Source: Alteromonadaceae bacterium
Lineage (GTDB): Bacteria > Pseudomonadota > Gammaproteobacteria > Enterobacterales > Alteromonadaceae
Assembly (NCBI GenBank): GCA_013216015.1
Contig: JABSOI010000061.1
Coordinates: 1-36,341, forward strand
Direction: 5' to 3'
Length of the DNA stretch: 36,341 nucleotides
Made by a program: the position numbers and the translations under genes. Below are positions 35,601 to 36,341 of this stretch, piece by piece; the stretch's first letter is position 1; each line of letters opens with the position of its first letter. Below the pieces are notes generated by a model that was given only the letters and a program-made list of their open reading frames with translations, was not told the DNA's origin and searched no databases.

Positions 35601-36130
35601 TTACCCTGAAATCAACCATCAATAAAGGCAGTTGTTTTCAGGTTGAATTGCCCCTTGTTCCAGAACAAGAGGTGACCGAGTATAAGAAAAGACAACCTGA
35701 AGAACTGTCAATTAATCAGGTAACACCCAATTCCACCGTGAATGATCCGCTGACCATTTTGGTGATTGACAATGATCCTCTTGTATTAAAGGCAATGGCG
35801 TCCTTGCTTGAAAGTTGGAATTATTGTGTGCTTTGCATTGCTGACCAAGATAACTATGAAAAATTATACCTATCAAGTGATCAAGCACCAATTCCTGTAT
35901 TAATTATTGCAGATTACCATTTAAGTGATAATGTTACCGGGGTTGATTTAGTCGAAAAAATACTGAAAGAACAACAATGGCAACTACCTTGTATTATTAA
36001 TTCAGCCGACCCATCCGAACCTGTCAGGCAACATACCAGTGATGCAGAGTTTAGTTTTATCAGAAAGCCAATAAAACCTTTAGCACTAAAACGTTTAATG
36101 CGCCAAGTGATCCAATCCCATTGGCTATGA
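32678..36130 (+). CDS. Sodium:solute-symporter-type hybrid sensor histidine kinase/response regulator
   Basis: This is a 1150-residue membrane sensor. Residues 1 to about 500 form an SSS-like transporter domain with about 13 membrane segments, as in CbrA. A PAS domain follows (about 625-740, IEQGMSVIDSDMRLVAWNRR), then a coiled coil (about 745-775), a HisKA domain with the phospho-acceptor H787 in AASHDLMQP, and a HATPase with N-box NFLANAFNYC, G1 DNGPGIP and G2 GLGLGLAIC. The C-terminal receiver (about 1027-1145) has the acidic pair D1031/D1033, phospho-acceptor D1079 (IIADYHL) and K1130 (FIRKPIKP). The start is TTG with AAGGGGATCAA in front. The signal may be an amino acid or organic acid moved or sensed by the SSS part; the output partner is not in the window. 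Confidence 0.88.
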   Translation: MLAWLSLDTWFISLLSIVYLLLLFVVAHWGHNQSKELWQSRPWIYSLALGLSCSSWAFYGMVGQAATTGYWLAPVYIGSILCFTLAWPMLVKMLTICKQQNLTSIADFIACRYDRSQSVAALVALIALLGTIPYIALQLRAISKSFDLLTGSYQSGFGTVFTVTIVLIVFSILFGTRQITASKQNQGLMFAIAFSSIVKLFALTAVGIFTTYFIFDGFADLLNKQASFEVTANEQSIYLSLTHIILGAITIFSLPQLFHMMIIENHHKQELKAARWLYPLFLIAINLFILPIALAGQITFPGGSIDADTFVLSLPLYYQQAWLAVVVYIGGLAAASSMVIVATIVLSTMVATEIINPFLLRFRYKKRQNQAPLVLLNIRRIAIAIILLLAFIFERILNQQSHLASIGLLSFSLLAQFAPTTIGALYFRKATAKGALAGLLSGTLIWFYCLFLPTIFTEFSWLSTGPFQITWLKPTALFGLNTLDFMSHGVFYSLLINCVFFITTSLFSQPSLGEKLQAEVFLHKQHNPLEQQLTIKDLTSLLKRFVDNKTADNLLSYTNSSPQPSINEQIEFTRIQLSGVLGSASTRMVMKAAATSKHMTKEMPFEDVVSIVDEASQIFQFNRELLQAGVENIEQGMSVIDSDMRLVAWNRRYIELLDYPEDFVTAGKPVEELLRFNAERGVITGGRQATLINRRLEHMRQGHNHHFQRVMPNGIVLEIRGQAMPGGGFVSTFSDITAHIEVERQLQKANENLEKRVAERTNELLLAKAEAEAANRSKTRFLAAASHDLMQPFNALSLFTSLLKQKARGTELETITNNISDSLIATEALLSDLVEISKLEGGAQTVNESRFMLNDLLAPLAKEFAVIADSRHITFSYQTCFCWIKSDKNLLRRIVQNFLANAFNYCRHGRVVLGVRRQKNTVRIEVWDNGPGIPENKQQLIFMEFERLTQNQDQPGLGLGLAICQQISTLISAPITLKSTINKGSCFQVELPLVPEQEVTEYKKRQPEELSINQVTPNSTVNDPLTILVIDNDPLVLKAMASLLESWNYCVLCIADQDNYEKLYLSSDQAPIPVLIIADYHLSDNVTGVDLVEKILKEQQWQLPCIINSADPSEPVRQHTSDAEFSFIRKPIKPLALKRLMRQVIQSHWL

Positions 36131-36134
36131 CTCG

Positions 36135-36334
36135 GTTAAGTGTGTCTGAAACTATAACAAACTGTTTTATAATGCTTATTAGCTAAAATCAACTTAACTT
36201 TTATAAAGTAAAAATTTTACCGCGTAGGATGGGTTAGCCGCAGGCGTAACCATCAAAACATAAATTTATCAGGTGGTTAACGGCTTGGTGGTCACCAAAT
36301 GTGATGGGTTACGCCGTTGGCTAACCCATCCTAC
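36135..36334. repeat. Family C repeat with two REP-type palindromes
   Basis: The leader GTTAAGTGTGTCTGAAAC... (36135-36222) resembles 7781-7872, and is followed by TAGGATGGGTTAGCCGCAGG...CCATC (36225-36254) and GATGGGTTACGCC...GGCTAACCCATCCTAC (36303-36334). It starts 4 bp after the kinase stop codon and fills the end of the window. Confidence 0.8.
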
Positions 36335-36341
36335 AACTATT

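Overview
The window looks like chromosomal DNA of a marine gammaproteobacterium, most likely of the Colwellia/Thalassotalea group (Colwelliaceae, Alteromonadales). This rests on low GC (high 30s percent by eye), housekeeping proteins of gammaproteobacterial type (gshA, pgi, galU, the fau-rpiA-serA block), sodium-coupled transporters and a sodium-symporter-type hybrid sensor kinase. The genus is inference. I see no tRNA, rRNA, CRISPR array, prophage or full-length transposase gene.

Layout. 1-750: a LysR-type regulator cut off by a small palindromic element. 825-2964 (minus): an RluA-family pseudouridine synthase and an NhaC-family antiporter. 3463-6165 (plus): gshA and a small lysozyme-fold lipoprotein. 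Between these two lie duplicated minus-strand terminator-bearing units that look like a pair of homologous small RNAs. 6246-9441 (minus): a secreted M20 peptidase and putP. 9670-10887 (plus): an EAL-like/HDOD signalling protein. 11032-21182 (minus): galE, a DHH phosphoesterase, cysC, an SLC13 permease, cysN, cysD, pgi and galU. This is sulfate uptake and activation to PAPS set among nucleotide-sugar genes, with no sulfite-producing reductase in the window. 21814-26283 (plus): a POT peptide transporter, fau, rpiA and serA. 26284-29204: a repeat-rich, gene-poor stretch with bdhA and the wreck of a polyhydroxyalkanoate depolymerase. 29205-32491 (minus): mmuM and a hydrolase/MFS pair. 32678-36130 (plus): the symporter-type hybrid kinase, followed by a REP-type repeat.

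Three families of small non-autonomous repeats recur. Family A is a 161-bp near-perfect palindrome bounded by TATACCCGT/ACGGGTATA and inserted at TA; there are two full copies and one partial copy, and at least one of them disrupts a gene. Family B is about 162 bp with TAGTG(T/C)CC...GGNCACTA ends; its two copies are inverted around cysD-pgi-galU, and one separates cysD from cysN. Family C is a leader sequence followed by one or two GATGGGTTAGCC-type REP palindromes, in three copies. In addition there are many short tandem arrays (units of 8 to 18 bp). Those inside genes have units that are multiples of three; most of those between genes do not.

How the genes work together: SLC13 permease, CysDN and CysC would import sulfate and make PAPS. 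The adjacent DHH protein is a candidate for removing the by-product pAp. BdhA and the dead depolymerase are the remains of a polyhydroxybutyrate-use locus. PutP, the POT transporter and the M20 peptidase fit a peptide and amino-acid scavenging life. The strongest leads for something undescribed are the paired small-RNA candidates at 5076-5436, the DHH-cysC pairing, and the inverted element pair around cysD-pgi-galU.
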